Shown: positions 16,467 to 26,544, numbered from the stretch's first letter. The stretch is DNA of 64,000 nt from Alphaproteobacteria bacterium (GCA_015062495.1 SUUN01000001.1:223069-287068); one strand, 5' to 3'. Made by a program: numbers and translations. The notes: generated by a model not told the origin, from the sequence alone.

Positions 16467-18638
16467 TTATTCCTTTACAATTTCTGCGCCGGTTTTCTGG
16501 TCAATGCCAACCATGGACATACGTGTTTTGCCACGTTTGTCGGCACCCAGATAACGAACATAGACTGTATCGCCTTCTTTGATTTTTGTGTCTTCGATTT
16601 TTGCGATACGTTCGCCGGTGATTTCAGAAATGTGAACCATGGCTTCGAATCCGTTCATGATTTTTACAAACAGACCAAAGTCTTTCATACCAGATACAGT
16701 ACCTTTGTAAATCTGGCCAACTTCTGGTTCGGCAACAATGTCTTTGATGCGTTGGATTGCGTTGTCCGCATCTTCGCGTGTTGTTGCCATGATTTTGACT
16801 GTACCGTCATCTTCCAGGTCAATAATCGTGTTTGTTTCACGAACCAGGGCCTGAATTACAGAACCACCCTTGCCGATTACGTCACGAACCTTGTCTGGGT
16901 TGATTTTCATGGTGTATGCCTGGGGCGCGTATTCAGAAACAGATGCGCGTGGCTTTTTAATCGCCTTTTCAATTTTGCCCAGGATGTGCATACGGCCGTC
17001 TTTGGCCTGGGCCAAGGCACGTTCCATGATTTCAAATGTAATGGATGTGATTTTGATATCCATCTGTAATGCGGTAATACCCTGGTCTGTACCGGTCACT
17101 TTGAAGTCCATGTCGCCCAGGTGATCTTCGTCGCCCAAGATATCGGTCAAGATTGCGTAATCGTCGCCCTCTTTAATCAACCCCATTGCGATACCCGCAA
17201 CCGGACGCTTCATAGGAACACCACCGTCCATCATCGCCAATGTTGCACCGCATGTTGTTGCCATGGACGATGAACCGTTCGATTCCAAAATGTCCGACAC
17301 AATGCGGATTACATAGTCAAATTCACTGCGACTTGGAACCATTGGATGAACCGCACGCCATGCCAAGTTACCGTGACCAATTTCACGACGACCTGGGGAT
17401 TTCAAGCCTTTGCATTCACCAACGGAATAGCCAGGGAAGTTATAGTTCAGGATGAAATCGCGCTCTTCAGCCCCGTCCAGGGATTCGATTGGCAATGCGT
17501 CTTTGCCACCGCCCAATGTCAATGACACCAGGGCCTGGGTTTCGCCGCGTGTAAATAACGCAGAACCGTGTGCGCGTGGCATAACACCCAATTCGATTTC
17601 AATCGGACGTACCGTTTTATTATCGCGACCGTCGATACGTGGTTTACCCGCCAAGATATTGCCACGCATAATGCGTGCCGTCAGGTTTTCAACCACTTCG
17701 TCCGCCCATGATTCCAATGTGGACGTGGCACGTTCGGATTCTGGGAATAATTCTGGGATACGCGCCTTGGCATCGGCATGGATAGATGCCAATGTTTCCA
17801 AACGAACCAGTTTTTCTTTGATTTGCAGGGCCGCTTCTATTGCAGGTGCAAATTGTTCAAAGTCAGATTCCATTGTCAACTGTTCTGGTGTTTTTTCAGG
17901 TGTCGCCCAGCGTTCTTTGCCCGCGCGTTCCGCCAATTCGTTAATGGCGTTGATAACCGCCTGTTGCGCGTCAAAACCAAATTTAACCGCGCCCAAAACA
18001 GTCTTTTCATCCAGTTCACCAATTTCAGATTCAACCATCAGAACGCCGTCTTTGGTTGCAGCAACAACCAAGTCCATTTCAGAACTTTCTGTTTCTTTTT
18101 TCGATGGGTTCAAGATATATTTGCCGTCGGCATAGCCAACACGCGCCGCACCGATTGGGCCCTGGAATGGAACACCAGACAATGCCAATGCCGCAGATGA
18201 TGCAATCATTGCCAAAATGTCAGGCTGGTTCACTTTGTCATATGAAAATACCTGGGCAATAATTTGAACTTTGTTTTTAAATGTTTCTGGGAACAGCGGA
18301 CGAATTGGACGGTCAATCAAACGCGCAGTTAATGTTTCGGCGGTTGATGCCTTGCCTTCGCGGCGATCGCGTGAACCAGGAATGCGACCCGCGGACGCAA
18401 ACTTTTCCTGGTAATCAACGGTTAATGGGAAGAAATCTTGGCCTTCGACGGCAGCCTTTTCGGCGCAAACCGTTGCCAGCACCATTGTTTCACCCAATGT
18501 CGCCAAAACAGAACCGTTCGCCTGTTTCGCCATACGACCCGTTTCCAAGCGCAGTGTTGTATTGCCATATGGAATTTCAACCACGATTGGATTGTTTAAT
18601 TTAGCCTGTTCATCTTTCTTGAATAAACCAAATACCAT
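16467..18638 (-). CDS. pnp: polynucleotide phosphorylase
   Basis: PNPase is the phosphorolytic 3'-5' exoribonuclease of RNA decay. The 723-residue protein starts at 18638 behind a GGAG site. It shows two RNase PH-like cores separated by the helical domain. Conserved features are FFPLTVDYQEKFASAG, SPGRREIGHG and GSSSMATTCG, then VIGKGGSVIQ of the KH domain (about residues 566-580) and a C-terminal S1 domain (YKGTVSGMKDFGLFVKI). Length is normal. rpsO is not upstream, unlike in many bacteria; the gene has its own promoter and a structured leader. Confidence 0.97.
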   Translation of the reverse strand: MVFGLFKKDEQAKLNNPIVVEIPYGNTTLRLETGRMAKQANGSVLATLGETMVLATVCAEKAAVEGQDFFPLTVDYQEKFASAGRIPGSRDRREGKASTAETLTARLIDRPIRPLFPETFKNKVQIIAQVFSYDKVNQPDILAMIASSAALALSGVPFQGPIGAARVGYADGKYILNPSKKETESSEMDLVVAATKDGVLMVESEIGELDEKTVLGAVKFGFDAQQAVINAINELAERAGKERWATPEKTPEQLTMESDFEQFAPAIEAALQIKEKLVRLETLASIHADAKARIPELFPESERATSTLESWADEVVENLTARIMRGNILAGKPRIDGRDNKTVRPIEIELGVMPRAHGSALFTRGETQALVSLTLGGGKDALPIESLDGAEERDFILNYNFPGYSVGECKGLKSPGRREIGHGNLAWRAVHPMVPSRSEFDYVIRIVSDILESNGSSSMATTCGATLAMMDGGVPMKRPVAGIAMGLIKEGDDYAILTDILGDEDHLGDMDFKVTGTDQGITALQMDIKITSITFEIMERALAQAKDGRMHILGKIEKAIKKPRASVSEYAPQAYTMKINPDKVRDVIGKGGSVIQALVRETNTIIDLEDDGTVKIMATTREDADNAIQRIKDIVAEPEVGQIYKGTVSGMKDFGLFVKIMNGFEAMVHISEITGERIAKIEDTKIKEGDTVYVRYLGADKRGKTRMSMVGIDQKTGAEIVKE

Positions 18639-18742
18639 TTGTTTTCTCCATTTTTTATTATTTTTGATTCTGCGAAGAAAAATCATTCGTTTCTGCATTC
18701 TGGACAAATGCACAAATGAACAATTTCAACTTCGCCATGTGA

Positions 18743-18770
18743 ATTATAAAAAATATTTAGGCCATTGCAA
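18743..18770 (-). promoter_or_regulatory. promoter of pnp
   Basis: Minus strand TTGCAA (18765-18770), 16-bp spacer, TATAAT (18743-18748). The roughly 100-nt leader that follows can close into a GCGAAG/CTTCGC helix (18730-18735 with 18672-18677). Confidence 0.55.
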
Positions 18771-18772
18771 GT

Positions 18773-19696
18773 CTAATCCGCATCGTTTGCACGTGGGTGG
18801 GCGGCGGCATATATGTTCGAAATTTCCGCCATGTTTACCTTGGTATACAACTGGGTTGTGGACAGGGATGAATGCCCCAGTAACTCTTGCAGGCTGCGCA
18901 AATCTGCGCCGTCGGATAATAATGCCGTCGCAAAAGTATGACGCAGGGCGTGTGGGGTCACGTAATCGGGCAACTGCAGATAATTACGCAAGGATTCAAC
19001 AACCTTTTCCGCCATGCGCGCCGACATCGGCAGGCCACGCACACTGCGAAACAATTCATCGTCGGGCATGTTGCCGTATGGGCGCGCCGATATATATTTA
19101 TCAATCGCGTTCCATACCGCCGGCAGGACAGGCACCAGGCGTTCTTTGCCGCCCTTGCCCAAAATGCGCAGGACGGTGGGACGACCCATAATGTCGCGAT
19201 TGCGCAGAGATAACGCTTCGGATATGCGCAGGCCGCAGCCAAACAACAGTACAACCAACGCCCAATCGCGCGCAGCAATCCACGGTTCGCGCGCGTCAAT
19301 TTCACGAATTGCGTCGTGCATGTTTTCAACGTCGATTGGGTCAATGGCCTTGGACAATTTGCGGGGGACGCGGGGTGATGAAATCAGTGTAATCGCATCA
19401 TTTTTCACCCCGTGATTTTTTGCCAGGAATTTATAAAACCCACGCAACGATGACAGTGCACGCGCCGTCGATTTGGGCGATAGACCGCGACGCTGGCGAT
19501 CGGCCAGGAATGAACGAAAGCATATTGTATCAACACGCGATAAGTCCGATGGAAATGGTGGCGCGCCGTTAAACCGCTCATAAAACCCCAGGAAATCGCG
19601 CACGTCGTTTTCATAGGCCGTCCGGGTGTGGGATGAATAGTTTTTCACCCCCGTCAGATAGTCCAGAAAGTCCGCGACAACATTTTCCATACGCAC
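18773..19696 (-). CDS. xerC: tyrosine recombinase XerC/XerD
   Basis: A 307-residue site-specific recombinase that resolves chromosome dimers at dif. It has the N-terminal SAM-like core-binding domain (about residues 1-90) and the catalytic domain with all residues. Arg lies in GCGLRISEAL, Lys in GKGGKERLVP, the HxxR in HALRHTFAT, and the final His and Tyr in LGHSSLSTTQLYTKV. Whether it is the C or D paralogue cannot be settled without the other copy. It follows the SIMPL gene by 1 bp, in an operon with trpS. Confidence 0.88.
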   Translation of the reverse strand: MRMENVVADFLDYLTGVKNYSSHTRTAYENDVRDFLGFYERFNGAPPFPSDLSRVDTICFRSFLADRQRRGLSPKSTARALSSLRGFYKFLAKNHGVKNDAITLISSPRVPRKLSKAIDPIDVENMHDAIREIDAREPWIAARDWALVVLLFGCGLRISEALSLRNRDIMGRPTVLRILGKGGKERLVPVLPAVWNAIDKYISARPYGNMPDDELFRSVRGLPMSARMAEKVVESLRNYLQLPDYVTPHALRHTFATALLSDGADLRSLQELLGHSSLSTTQLYTKVNMAEISNIYAAAHPRANDAD

Positions 19697-19697
19697 C

Positions 19698-20429
19698 CTA
19701 TTTTATTTCAAACACCGCTGATACAGATACAGAAACATCTGTGTCGCGTGATACAATTGTGCCGCCGGTATCGACCATGGCGGATGTGGCAACCATTTTA
19801 GTGCGCATCAGACCGTTTTCAGGACGCGAAATATCATTTGCATTTGTGCCGTATGACACGGTCAGCAATTTGCCCACACTGCGACCATCACCCGCCGCCA
19901 ATGCTGCGGCACGCGTACGCGCATTTTCAACCGCAACCGACAGACATTCTTCCATTATTGGGGTCAGGACCTGCGGACTGGTGTACATGCGCAGATTTTC
20001 CGAAAAAACATTTGGCGCGCCTGCAAACCGCGACAGGATGTTTTCAATTACATCGATACTGTTTGCAGAAACTTCGACCGCAAGTGTTGTTTCAATGCCC
20101 AGCGTTATGGATTTTTGTTCGTCGCGATTCCATTCTGTTTTTTCGTATGAATTAAACTGGGTTGTCTGCATTTCAACAGGTTGCGTTTTCAGATATTCTG
20201 TTATTTGTGCCATTTGTGTGGTTGCCGCACGCATAGACGCAACCGCCGTTGGCGCCAATGTCGTCACACGCAATGTGATTGCCGTTTTATCGCGTGGCGC
20301 AGTTGTCAGACATTCGCCATTTACCGCAACTGTGCGTGGCGTGGCGCGGCGTTCCAACGCGCCAAATGCCAGTGCCAGCACCGCCGCCACACCGATAACA
20401 GTTCCAATCCAGATAATTGTTTTTTTCAT
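19698..20429 (-). CDS. SIMPL (DUF541) domain protein
   Basis: A 243-residue envelope protein. An N-terminal membrane anchor or uncleaved signal (about residues 5-24) is followed by a SIMPL/DUF541 domain with the characteristic VSVSVSAVFEI strand at the end. Family members form periplasmic oligomeric rings or cages, but their function is poorly defined. It sits between trpS (21-bp gap) and xerC (1-bp gap) and is clearly part of that operon. Codon use is like its neighbours. Confidence 0.8.
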   Translation of the reverse strand: MKKTIIWIGTVIGVAAVLALAFGALERRATPRTVAVNGECLTTAPRDKTAITLRVTTLAPTAVASMRAATTQMAQITEYLKTQPVEMQTTQFNSYEKTEWNRDEQKSITLGIETTLAVEVSANSIDVIENILSRFAGAPNVFSENLRMYTSPQVLTPIMEECLSVAVENARTRAAALAAGDGRSVGKLLTVSYGTNANDISRPENGLMRTKMVATSAMVDTGGTIVSRDTDVSVSVSAVFEIK

Positions 20430-20450
20430 TTTTCCCCCCTGGTGTTTTAT

Positions 20451-21449
20451 TTAGCCCAGCATGGCGTGCTTTACACGCGCCAATGTTTCGTGCGCAACCA
20501 CGCGTGCACGTGCCGCACCCGATGCCAGGATTTTATCAATTTCATCTGTATTCGCCATCAAACGTTCATATTCCGCACGTGGCGCGGACAGAACAGAATT
20601 GATTTGTTCGAACAGAATCTTTTTCGCATCGCCATAACCCATGCCGCCTGCGCTGAATTTTTCAGCAAATTCAGCGGTTTGTTCCGGGGTTGCGAAGTGT
20701 TTATACAACTGGTAAATCGAGGATTCATCTGGGTCTTTTTTATCGGCTGGTAATTTTGAATCTGTGATAATGCGCATAACCTTTTTCTTTAATTCAGATT
20801 CAGGCGCAAATAATGGGATGATGTTGTCGTAAGACTTGCTCATTTTCCGGCCATCTAATCCGGGGATTAAACCAGTATCTGAACCAATTACAGGTTCGGG
20901 TAACTTGAACGTATTGCCGTATGTGCGATTGAAATATTCCGCAATATCACGCGCGAATTCAACGTGCTGTTTCTGGTCTGCGCCGACGGGGACGATGTCG
21001 GAATTGTATAACAGGATATCCGCACTCATCAAAATAGGATATGTGTACAGCCCCATGTTAATACCCGCATCAACATCCAAGCCCGCGGCCGTGTTTTTAT
21101 CCATCGCGGCTTTGTACGAGTGGGCACGATTCATCAGCCCCTTGGGCGTGACGTTCATCAGCAATGTGTTTAACTGATAAATTTCATCAATATCCGACTG
21201 GCGGAACAGGACTGCATTTTCCAGATTCAGCCCCAACGCCACCAATAACGCAGCGATTTCGTATGTGTGTTGCCGTATCTGTGACGCATCGTGGATTGTG
21301 TTTAACGCATGTAAATCTGCGATAAACATGAATGTTTTATGCGTTTGCGAACGTTCAATCAGTGGCTTTAACGCACCAACATAATTGCCCAGGTGTGGCA
21401 TACCGGTGGGCTTGATTCCAGTTAAAACAATTTTATTTGTATCGGACAT
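20451..21449 (-). CDS. trpS: tryptophanyl-tRNA synthetase
   Basis: A class I aminoacyl-tRNA synthetase of 332 residues that charges tRNA-Trp. Signatures are GIKPTGMPHLGNYVGAL, containing the HIGH-equivalent HLGN, the Trp-pocket region around YPILMSADILLY, and GRKMSKS (KMSKS loop). Length is typical of bacterial TrpRS. It is the first gene of trpS / SIMPL / xerC. Confidence 0.97.
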   Translation of the reverse strand: MSDTNKIVLTGIKPTGMPHLGNYVGALKPLIERSQTHKTFMFIADLHALNTIHDASQIRQHTYEIAALLVALGLNLENAVLFRQSDIDEIYQLNTLLMNVTPKGLMNRAHSYKAAMDKNTAAGLDVDAGINMGLYTYPILMSADILLYNSDIVPVGADQKQHVEFARDIAEYFNRTYGNTFKLPEPVIGSDTGLIPGLDGRKMSKSYDNIIPLFAPESELKKKVMRIITDSKLPADKKDPDESSIYQLYKHFATPEQTAEFAEKFSAGGMGYGDAKKILFEQINSVLSAPRAEYERLMANTDEIDKILASGAARARVVAHETLARVKHAMLG

Positions 21450-21638
21450 AATAAATACCTTTGCTTAGTATGTAATTTTAATGAATTTTTCGATAAATTA
21501 AAAGCCCTAAATTTGATTTTGGGTGGCAAAACAGTTCAGGCGGCAATGCGCCAACAATTTACATACGAAAAGATATCTAAACATTTCATCATACCCGTAA
21601 TTATAATTTATATTTTGCCGGTTTTCAATAATTATATG

Positions 21639-22235
21639 CTAGCGTTGCTTTAACAAACGGTTCACATGCGCGGTCAGGCGCGGATTATACAGTCCACAAC
21701 GTGGCATCAGGATGTAATCTGGATCGATGCCAGCATTCAGAAAATCGACCGGGTCACATGTGTTTGTGCGACGAACATCGGCATCATTTGGCATGTTGGC
21801 GCGGGCGCGCGCGGTTTCCAGATTCTGTTCAGGTGACAAAAAGTACGCAACACGGAAATTATAATGACGCGCCAAGTCGTTTTTATAAAACCAATCTATC
21901 ATTTGGCGGGTATAGCGTGGCTGAATCACATCATAAATCAGATTTTCGCCCAAATGCGCCATAATTTCAGATTCCGGAACGCCGTACAGCCATTTTGGTG
22001 TACCGGGTGTCCAGAACAATTCATTTACCCACAGGTGCGTCGCCAAGGGGGTGGTTTCAAAATACGCTTCGTCGCGGAAAAAGTATGGTGCACCTTCGGA
22101 TTCGCCGGGACGCATGGGGCGCGTTGTCGCAGAACGCAGGTTATAAAACAGCCCCGACGGTAAAGTGTTCTGGATAAAATATGTTTTGCCAGACCCCGAC
22201 AGACCATTACAAAACAACAATGTATTTTTCTTCAT
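21639..22235 (-). CDS. guanylate-kinase-like P-loop protein
   Basis: A 198-residue P-loop NTPase with LSGSGKT near residue 12. The segment RSATTRPMRPGESEG corresponds to the GMP-binding signature of guanylate kinase. The rest diverges, and the usual LDIDVQG Walker B-like segment is replaced by ENLIYDVIQPRY, so nucleoside monophosphate kinase activity on GMP is uncertain. It stands alone, with a 189-bp AT-rich stretch before trpS in which nothing clear was seen, and lies 47 bp downstream of rpoD on the same strand. Confidence 0.7.
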   Translation of the reverse strand: MKKNTLLFCNGLSGSGKTYFIQNTLPSGLFYNLRSATTRPMRPGESEGAPYFFRDEAYFETTPLATHLWVNELFWTPGTPKWLYGVPESEIMAHLGENLIYDVIQPRYTRQMIDWFYKNDLARHYNFRVAYFLSPEQNLETARARANMPNDADVRRTNTCDPVDFLNAGIDPDYILMPRCGLYNPRLTAHVNRLLKQR

Positions 22236-22282
22236 TTATTCCCCCAAAAGTATGCCCCGCACATATGTGGCGGGGCGGGTTG

Positions 22283-24367
22283 TTAATCTTCCAAGAAACT
22301 GCGCAATTTACGGGCGCGGGTTGGATGCTTTAACTTGTTCAGCGCCTTTTGTTCAATCTGACGGATACGTTCACGGGTAACACCGATGTATTCACCGACC
22401 TCTTCTAGGGTGCTGGTCTTGTTCGTGGACATTCCGAAACGCTGGCGCAGGACGGTTTCTTCCTTGGGATCTAGTTCAGACAGAATTTGCGTCACGATTT
22501 TACGCAGATTCTTTTGCGCGGCGGACGTGAACGGGTTTTTCGCCGTTTCGTCTGCAATAATTTCAATACGCGAACTGTCATCTTCGGTGCCGACGGGCGC
22601 TTCTAATGAGATTGGTTTCAGATTAACCTTCATAGCCTTGTGAATCTTGTCCACCGGCAGATAGATAATCTTGGACAATTCTTCGGCGGTTGGTTGACGG
22701 CCATATTTATGCATAAACTGGCGCGTGGCACGCTGAATCTTGTGAATATTATCAATCATATGAACCGGGATACGGATTGTGCGGGCCTGGTCCGCGATAC
22801 TGCGGGAAATACCCTGCTGAATCCAGTTGGTTGCATATGTTGAAAATTTATTACCCAAACGATAATCGAATTTATCCACAGCCTTCATCAAGCCGATGTT
22901 TCCGTCCTGGACCAAGTCCGAGAAGTCCAAGCCCAATCCACGGTTGCTGGATTTTTTCGCAAATTTGATAACAAGGCGCAGGTTAGCCTCAATCATTTCG
23001 CGTTTGGCGCGGGCGGCTTCGGTTTGGCCACGACGAACCAGTTCAACAACCTTTTTATATTCTGATGTTGGTTGACCGGTTTCAACGGCGATGGCGGTGA
23101 TATCGTCTTGGATTTTTAGGATGTCCGCTTCGTGTTTTTTCGCAAAATTAGACCAGGTTGGATTCTTGTGTTTTGCCAACTTTTTAACCCAGTTACGGTT
23201 CAATTCGTTGCCGGTGTATTCGGCCAAGAAATCTTCGCGTTTAATCTTGTTTGCAATTGCCAGGCGCAACAGTTTACCTTCTAGTCCCATTAACAACTGG
23301 TCGCGTTTGGTTAACTGTTCCAGGATTTCGGCAACACGGTCGTCGTTCAGGCGAATCTTGCTGACGTGTTCAAATAATTCCAGGCGCAGTTTTGTGTATT
23401 TCTTTTCCAATGCCGCGTCAGGTGTGTCAGACGTCAACAGGTTGTCCAGACGTTTTGCCTGAAGCTTTTGCATACTGTTAAATATGCGTTTGATTTTGGC
23501 AAACAGTTCCAGAACCATTGGCATCAGGGATTCTTCCATCACAGGGATTGGAACACCCGATGTGCTGCGTGGGGTGTCTTCTTTTTTGATACCGTCTTCG
23601 TCGTCGTCCAGTTCGTCTTCTTCGTCGTCACCTTCGACAGATGCGTCCGCCAAGTCATCCAAGTCGTCATCGTCCAATTCGTCGACATGTTCAACACCCT
23701 TGGATTTTAATGCTTCGGACAAGGCAGCCAGTGATTTTTGTTCAGAATCACTGGAATACATAACTTCCAAATTCACGATGTAACGCAGACGGATGTCTTC
23801 GTTCAACAACTGCTGATACCAATCTAGCATGGCCTGGATTGTCATTGGGCTTTCGCACAGGCCATAGACCATTAGGCGGGATGCCGCTTCGATACGTTGG
23901 GCAATGGCAACTTCGCCGGCGGCGGTCAACAATTGTACCGTGCCAATTTGTTTCAGGTATGATTGAACAGAATCCTGAACCCCCAGAACCAGCGAACCGG
24001 TCTGGCTGCGTTCCAATTGTTTGGCATAGTGTTCATAGTCATCGTCGTTGACATCAACCTGTTCGGCATCAGCGTTCAGCAAATTGCGCGTTTTGTCGCG
24101 CGGTTCGTCATCTTCATCGGTGCCATAGTACCGATCCAGATCCTGGGGATAATTATCCGATTCCAGTATTTCCAGCCCCAGGTCCTGTTGAAAGAAATCC
24201 AAGACTTCGTCATGTTCGTCCGATGGAACTTCGTCCGCATCGGTGGCGGCTGTAAAGTCCATGCGTGACATATAGCCGACCTCTATCGCGCTGTATGCCA
24301 GTTTTTGCAGATTTTCCGGTAAAGAATCAATCAATAAACGTGTTGCTTCGTCCAGTTTTTTTACCAT
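22283..24367 (-). CDS. rpoD: primary RNA polymerase sigma factor (sigma-70)
   Basis: The 694-residue housekeeping sigma factor. Region 1.1 is at the N-terminus, region 1.2 at about 130-165, and a long acidic non-conserved insert (about 230-270, Asp/Glu-rich) follows. Regions 2.1-2.4 are recognisable by the [20 protein letters not shown] stretch and [11 protein letters not shown], region 3 by RIPVHMIDN, and region 4.2 by the helix-turn-helix with [16 protein letters not shown]. The start is the ATG at 24367, after GGGG; an in-frame TTG just before it is unlikely to be used. dnaG is not adjacent. Confidence 0.97.
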   Translation of the reverse strand: MVKKLDEATRLLIDSLPENLQKLAYSAIEVGYMSRMDFTAATDADEVPSDEHDEVLDFFQQDLGLEILESDNYPQDLDRYYGTDEDDEPRDKTRNLLNADAEQVDVNDDDYEHYAKQLERSQTGSLVLGVQDSVQSYLKQIGTVQLLTAAGEVAIAQRIEAASRLMVYGLCESPMTIQAMLDWYQQLLNEDIRLRYIVNLEVMYSSDSEQKSLAALSEALKSKGVEHVDELDDDDLDDLADASVEGDDEEDELDDDEDGIKKEDTPRSTSGVPIPVMEESLMPMVLELFAKIKRIFNSMQKLQAKRLDNLLTSDTPDAALEKKYTKLRLELFEHVSKIRLNDDRVAEILEQLTKRDQLLMGLEGKLLRLAIANKIKREDFLAEYTGNELNRNWVKKLAKHKNPTWSNFAKKHEADILKIQDDITAIAVETGQPTSEYKKVVELVRRGQTEAARAKREMIEANLRLVIKFAKKSSNRGLGLDFSDLVQDGNIGLMKAVDKFDYRLGNKFSTYATNWIQQGISRSIADQARTIRIPVHMIDNIHKIQRATRQFMHKYGRQPTAEELSKIIYLPVDKIHKAMKVNLKPISLEAPVGTEDDSSRIEIIADETAKNPFTSAAQKNLRKIVTQILSELDPKEETVLRQRFGMSTNKTSTLEEVGEYIGVTRERIRQIEQKALNKLKHPTRARKLRSFLED

Positions 24368-24415
24368 CAATTACCCCGTCGCAGTTTTTATGTTTATATC
24401 AAAGGTTTGGCAAAA

Positions 24416-24970
24416 TTATTTCTTTTTGCTTTTCTTTTTAGGTGCGGCGGCCGCCTTTTGCGCCTTGGCCACGGCATCGTGGATTGCGGATTCAGACACT
24501 AGGCCCAAAACAATCGGGCTTTGGATTTGAATGATTGAATATGATGCGTGTGTTTTATTGCGGACAGACGCAACCGTTGGATTTGTACTGCGCATCAGGC
24601 GCGCAACCTGACCGTCGGACAATTCTGGATAGTTTTTCAAAATCCACAAAATGCCGCCCAGACGGTTCTGGCGATGTAATTTTGGTGTATAGCCAACGCC
24701 GCGTTTGTTCTGTTTCTGTTGGGCTTCAACAATTTCACGACGCAGGGTCAGGCGCGCGGAAGTGTCCGCTTCGCAATTTTCAATATCTTCGCGTGTTAAT
24801 TGGCCACTTAAAATTGGGTTTAAAGGTTGAATTTTATATGTTTCGGCGTCTGCGATATTTTTGACTTCCAATTCATGCAGACCGCAGAATTCCGCAATTT
24901 GTTCAAACGTCAATGCTGTGTTTTCAATTAACCACAGGGCTGTTGATTTTGGCATATATGGATAGTTCAT
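24416..24970 (-). CDS. trcR: DUF1013 / TrcR-type cell-cycle transcriptional regulator
   Basis: A 184-residue protein matching the alphaproteobacterial DUF1013 family, to which Caulobacter TrcR belongs. Features are an N-terminal MPKSTALWLIENTALTF-like helix-turn-helix segment, then IADAETYKIQPLNPILSGQL, and LHRQNRLGGILWILKNYPEL in the second half. The tail is Lys/Ala-rich. The family is essentially restricted to Alphaproteobacteria, so it is one of the best taxonomic markers here. A GAGGAAA site precedes the start. It lies just upstream of rpoD on the same strand. Confidence 0.8.
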   Translation of the reverse strand: MNYPYMPKSTALWLIENTALTFEQIAEFCGLHELEVKNIADAETYKIQPLNPILSGQLTREDIENCEADTSARLTLRREIVEAQQKQNKRGVGYTPKLHRQNRLGGILWILKNYPELSDGQVARLMRSTNPTVASVRNKTHASYSIIQIQSPIVLGLVSESAIHDAVAKAQKAAAAPKKKSKKK

Positions 24971-25092
24971 GGAAATTTCCTCTATTGTTAACGTGGGGCA
25001 ATATACACCAATATTGCCCCAATTTCAACCGATTTTTATTATTTTTTTGTATTTTTAGGAATTTATGCCTGCTTGACGATTTTATAGCCGTT

Positions 25093-25245
25093 TTAAGCCG
25101 CACGCTGTTTTGACATTTGTTGTTTCAATACACATTTAGGCAACTGAACAATTTTAACAAAACCGTCCACTCCCCCACTCCAACCACTACCGTTACACGA
25201 GGCGCAACACGCTTTTATTTCGCTTGCTTTTTTAATAATTTTCAT
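25093..25245 (-). CDS. putative Cys-rich RiPP precursor peptide
   Basis: An open frame of 50 codons encoding a peptide with a Lys-rich leader (MKIIKKASEIKA), a Cys/Gly core (CCASCNGSGWSGG) and a further Cys in LPKC. Cys are at positions 13, 14, 17 and 38. The ATG (25243-25245) lies 6 bp after an AGGAG site and overlaps the 3' end of the radical SAM gene by 14 bp. The downstream position, coupling and Cys/Gly/Trp core fit a substrate of the adjacent SPASM maturase. The link is inferred from position and composition; no sequence family was recognised. Confidence 0.65.
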   Translation of the reverse strand: MKIIKKASEIKACCASCNGSGWSGGVDGFVKIVQLPKCVLKQQMSKQRAA

Positions 25246-26536
25246 CACCATCTCCTTTTTCTATCGTTTTCGTAAAAGAGAACAAACTCGCATACCCTTG
25301 TGCGCTATATTTTACATAACGCTTCAAGAAGTCCGACAAATTTATCAATCCATAGTCGCACGGCTTCTTTTTACAAAAAATCTTTCCGCCACACAAACAA
25401 AAATCTTTGCAACGGAAACACGTATCTTGCAATCCCGCTAAACCGCTTCGCCCAGGCAACTCTTCTACTTTCTCGAGGTTATCGCAAACATCACGTATTG
25501 TCAAACAACTTTTATGTGGGTCAAAAGCATCGCAACAGCCCAAACGACCGTTTGAGAATATTTTTATATTCTGTCCAGCATATCCATGGCATGGAAAACG
25601 TATAAGTTTTGGAGCCGCATCCACAATTAAGCCGTGCTTTATCAAGATATCTATGGCAACAGTAGAATTCCACTTCCTAAAATCATGTAGCGGCAATAGG
25701 TTTATATAATTTGCACTTGAATCAAATTCTTCCAAATAAGCAATATCTACAACTATATTTGGATGTAATTGGCTTACTGTTTGAACAAAATCCTCAAAAT
25801 GATTTATATTGGAATGATCTGTGTTAAAACGCAAAGACAATTTATATTTTTCAAAATCCAAGATATCCACAATGTTTTTAATATTATTCAAAACTATATC
25901 ATGCGAAGAGCCACTTTGGATATGTCTTTTAATATCATGATCTGCTTTATTTGATAACGTTATGCTTAAACTCAACTCTTCAAATTCTTGCACAATATCC
26001 TTTGTCAATAACAAACCGTTAGTTGTCAATACGGTTTTTAATTTGACACTGTGTTGTTTGCATAGTGTATTAATTTTTCTATAAATATAAAAAAGCTTGT
26101 CTTTTTGAAGTAAGGGCTCGCCCCCAAATAAACTTAATCTGAGGGTTTCATACTTGTTTTTCTTCAGACAGTTCTGTACATATACAAAAATACAGTCCAA
26201 TGTTTCTATAGAAATTTCATTTTTTCTGCCCCAAGCGCTTTGATAGCAATACGGACATCGCAAATTACACTTTTGAGTGAACTCTATAATAATATCCAAC
26301 TCTGTTGGCCCTGTATCCAAATACATTCTTTTTAAAACGGATTCACACTCTTGATTAGTTTCAAAAAAACCTAACCGCTTTAATTCATTATTATCTTGTG
26401 GCGACATATTTTGAAAATGCGTTTCTATATCCGTCATATCTACAAGAACAACCGCACCATTCAAAGAGTTATACAAAATAATCTCTTTGTCTTCACTCTG
26501 ACATAAGAATACATATCTATTTAAATAATTTGACAT
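25232..26536 (-). CDS. radical SAM/SPASM peptide maturase
   Basis: A 434-residue radical SAM enzyme. The N-terminal part (LYNSLNGAVVLVD) resembles the leader-binding region of peptide-modifying SPASM proteins. The SAM [4Fe-4S] motif is C90-x3-C94-x2-C97 (CNLRCPYC), followed by FGGEP at about 137-141. The C-terminal SPASM region holds many Cys (CHGYAGQ, GRLGCCDAF, CFRCKDFCLCGG) for auxiliary clusters. Such enzymes form thioether, C-C or epimer modifications on ribosomal peptides. It lies 8 bp after cysS and overlaps a small Cys-rich ORF. The gene is more AT-rich than its neighbours, suggesting acquisition by transfer. Confidence 0.9.
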   Translation of the reverse strand: MSNYLNRYVFLCQSEDKEIILYNSLNGAVVLVDMTDIETHFQNMSPQDNNELKRLGFFETNQECESVLKRMYLDTGPTELDIIIEFTQKCNLRCPYCYQSAWGRKNEISIETLDCIFVYVQNCLKKNKYETLRLSLFGGEPLLQKDKLFYIYRKINTLCKQHSVKLKTVLTTNGLLLTKDIVQEFEELSLSITLSNKADHDIKRHIQSGSSHDIVLNNIKNIVDILDFEKYKLSLRFNTDHSNINHFEDFVQTVSQLHPNIVVDIAYLEEFDSSANYINLLPLHDFRKWNSTVAIDILIKHGLIVDAAPKLIRFPCHGYAGQNIKIFSNGRLGCCDAFDPHKSCLTIRDVCDNLEKVEELPGRSGLAGLQDTCFRCKDFCLCGGKIFCKKKPCDYGLINLSDFLKRYVKYSAQGYASLFSFTKTIEKGDGDENY

Positions 26537-26544
26537 ATTGTTCC

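Noticed and set aside
17452-18135. A 227-codon open frame antisense to pnp
   Set aside because: Same reason: shadow of a highly conserved coding gene, no start signals, no recognisable domain.
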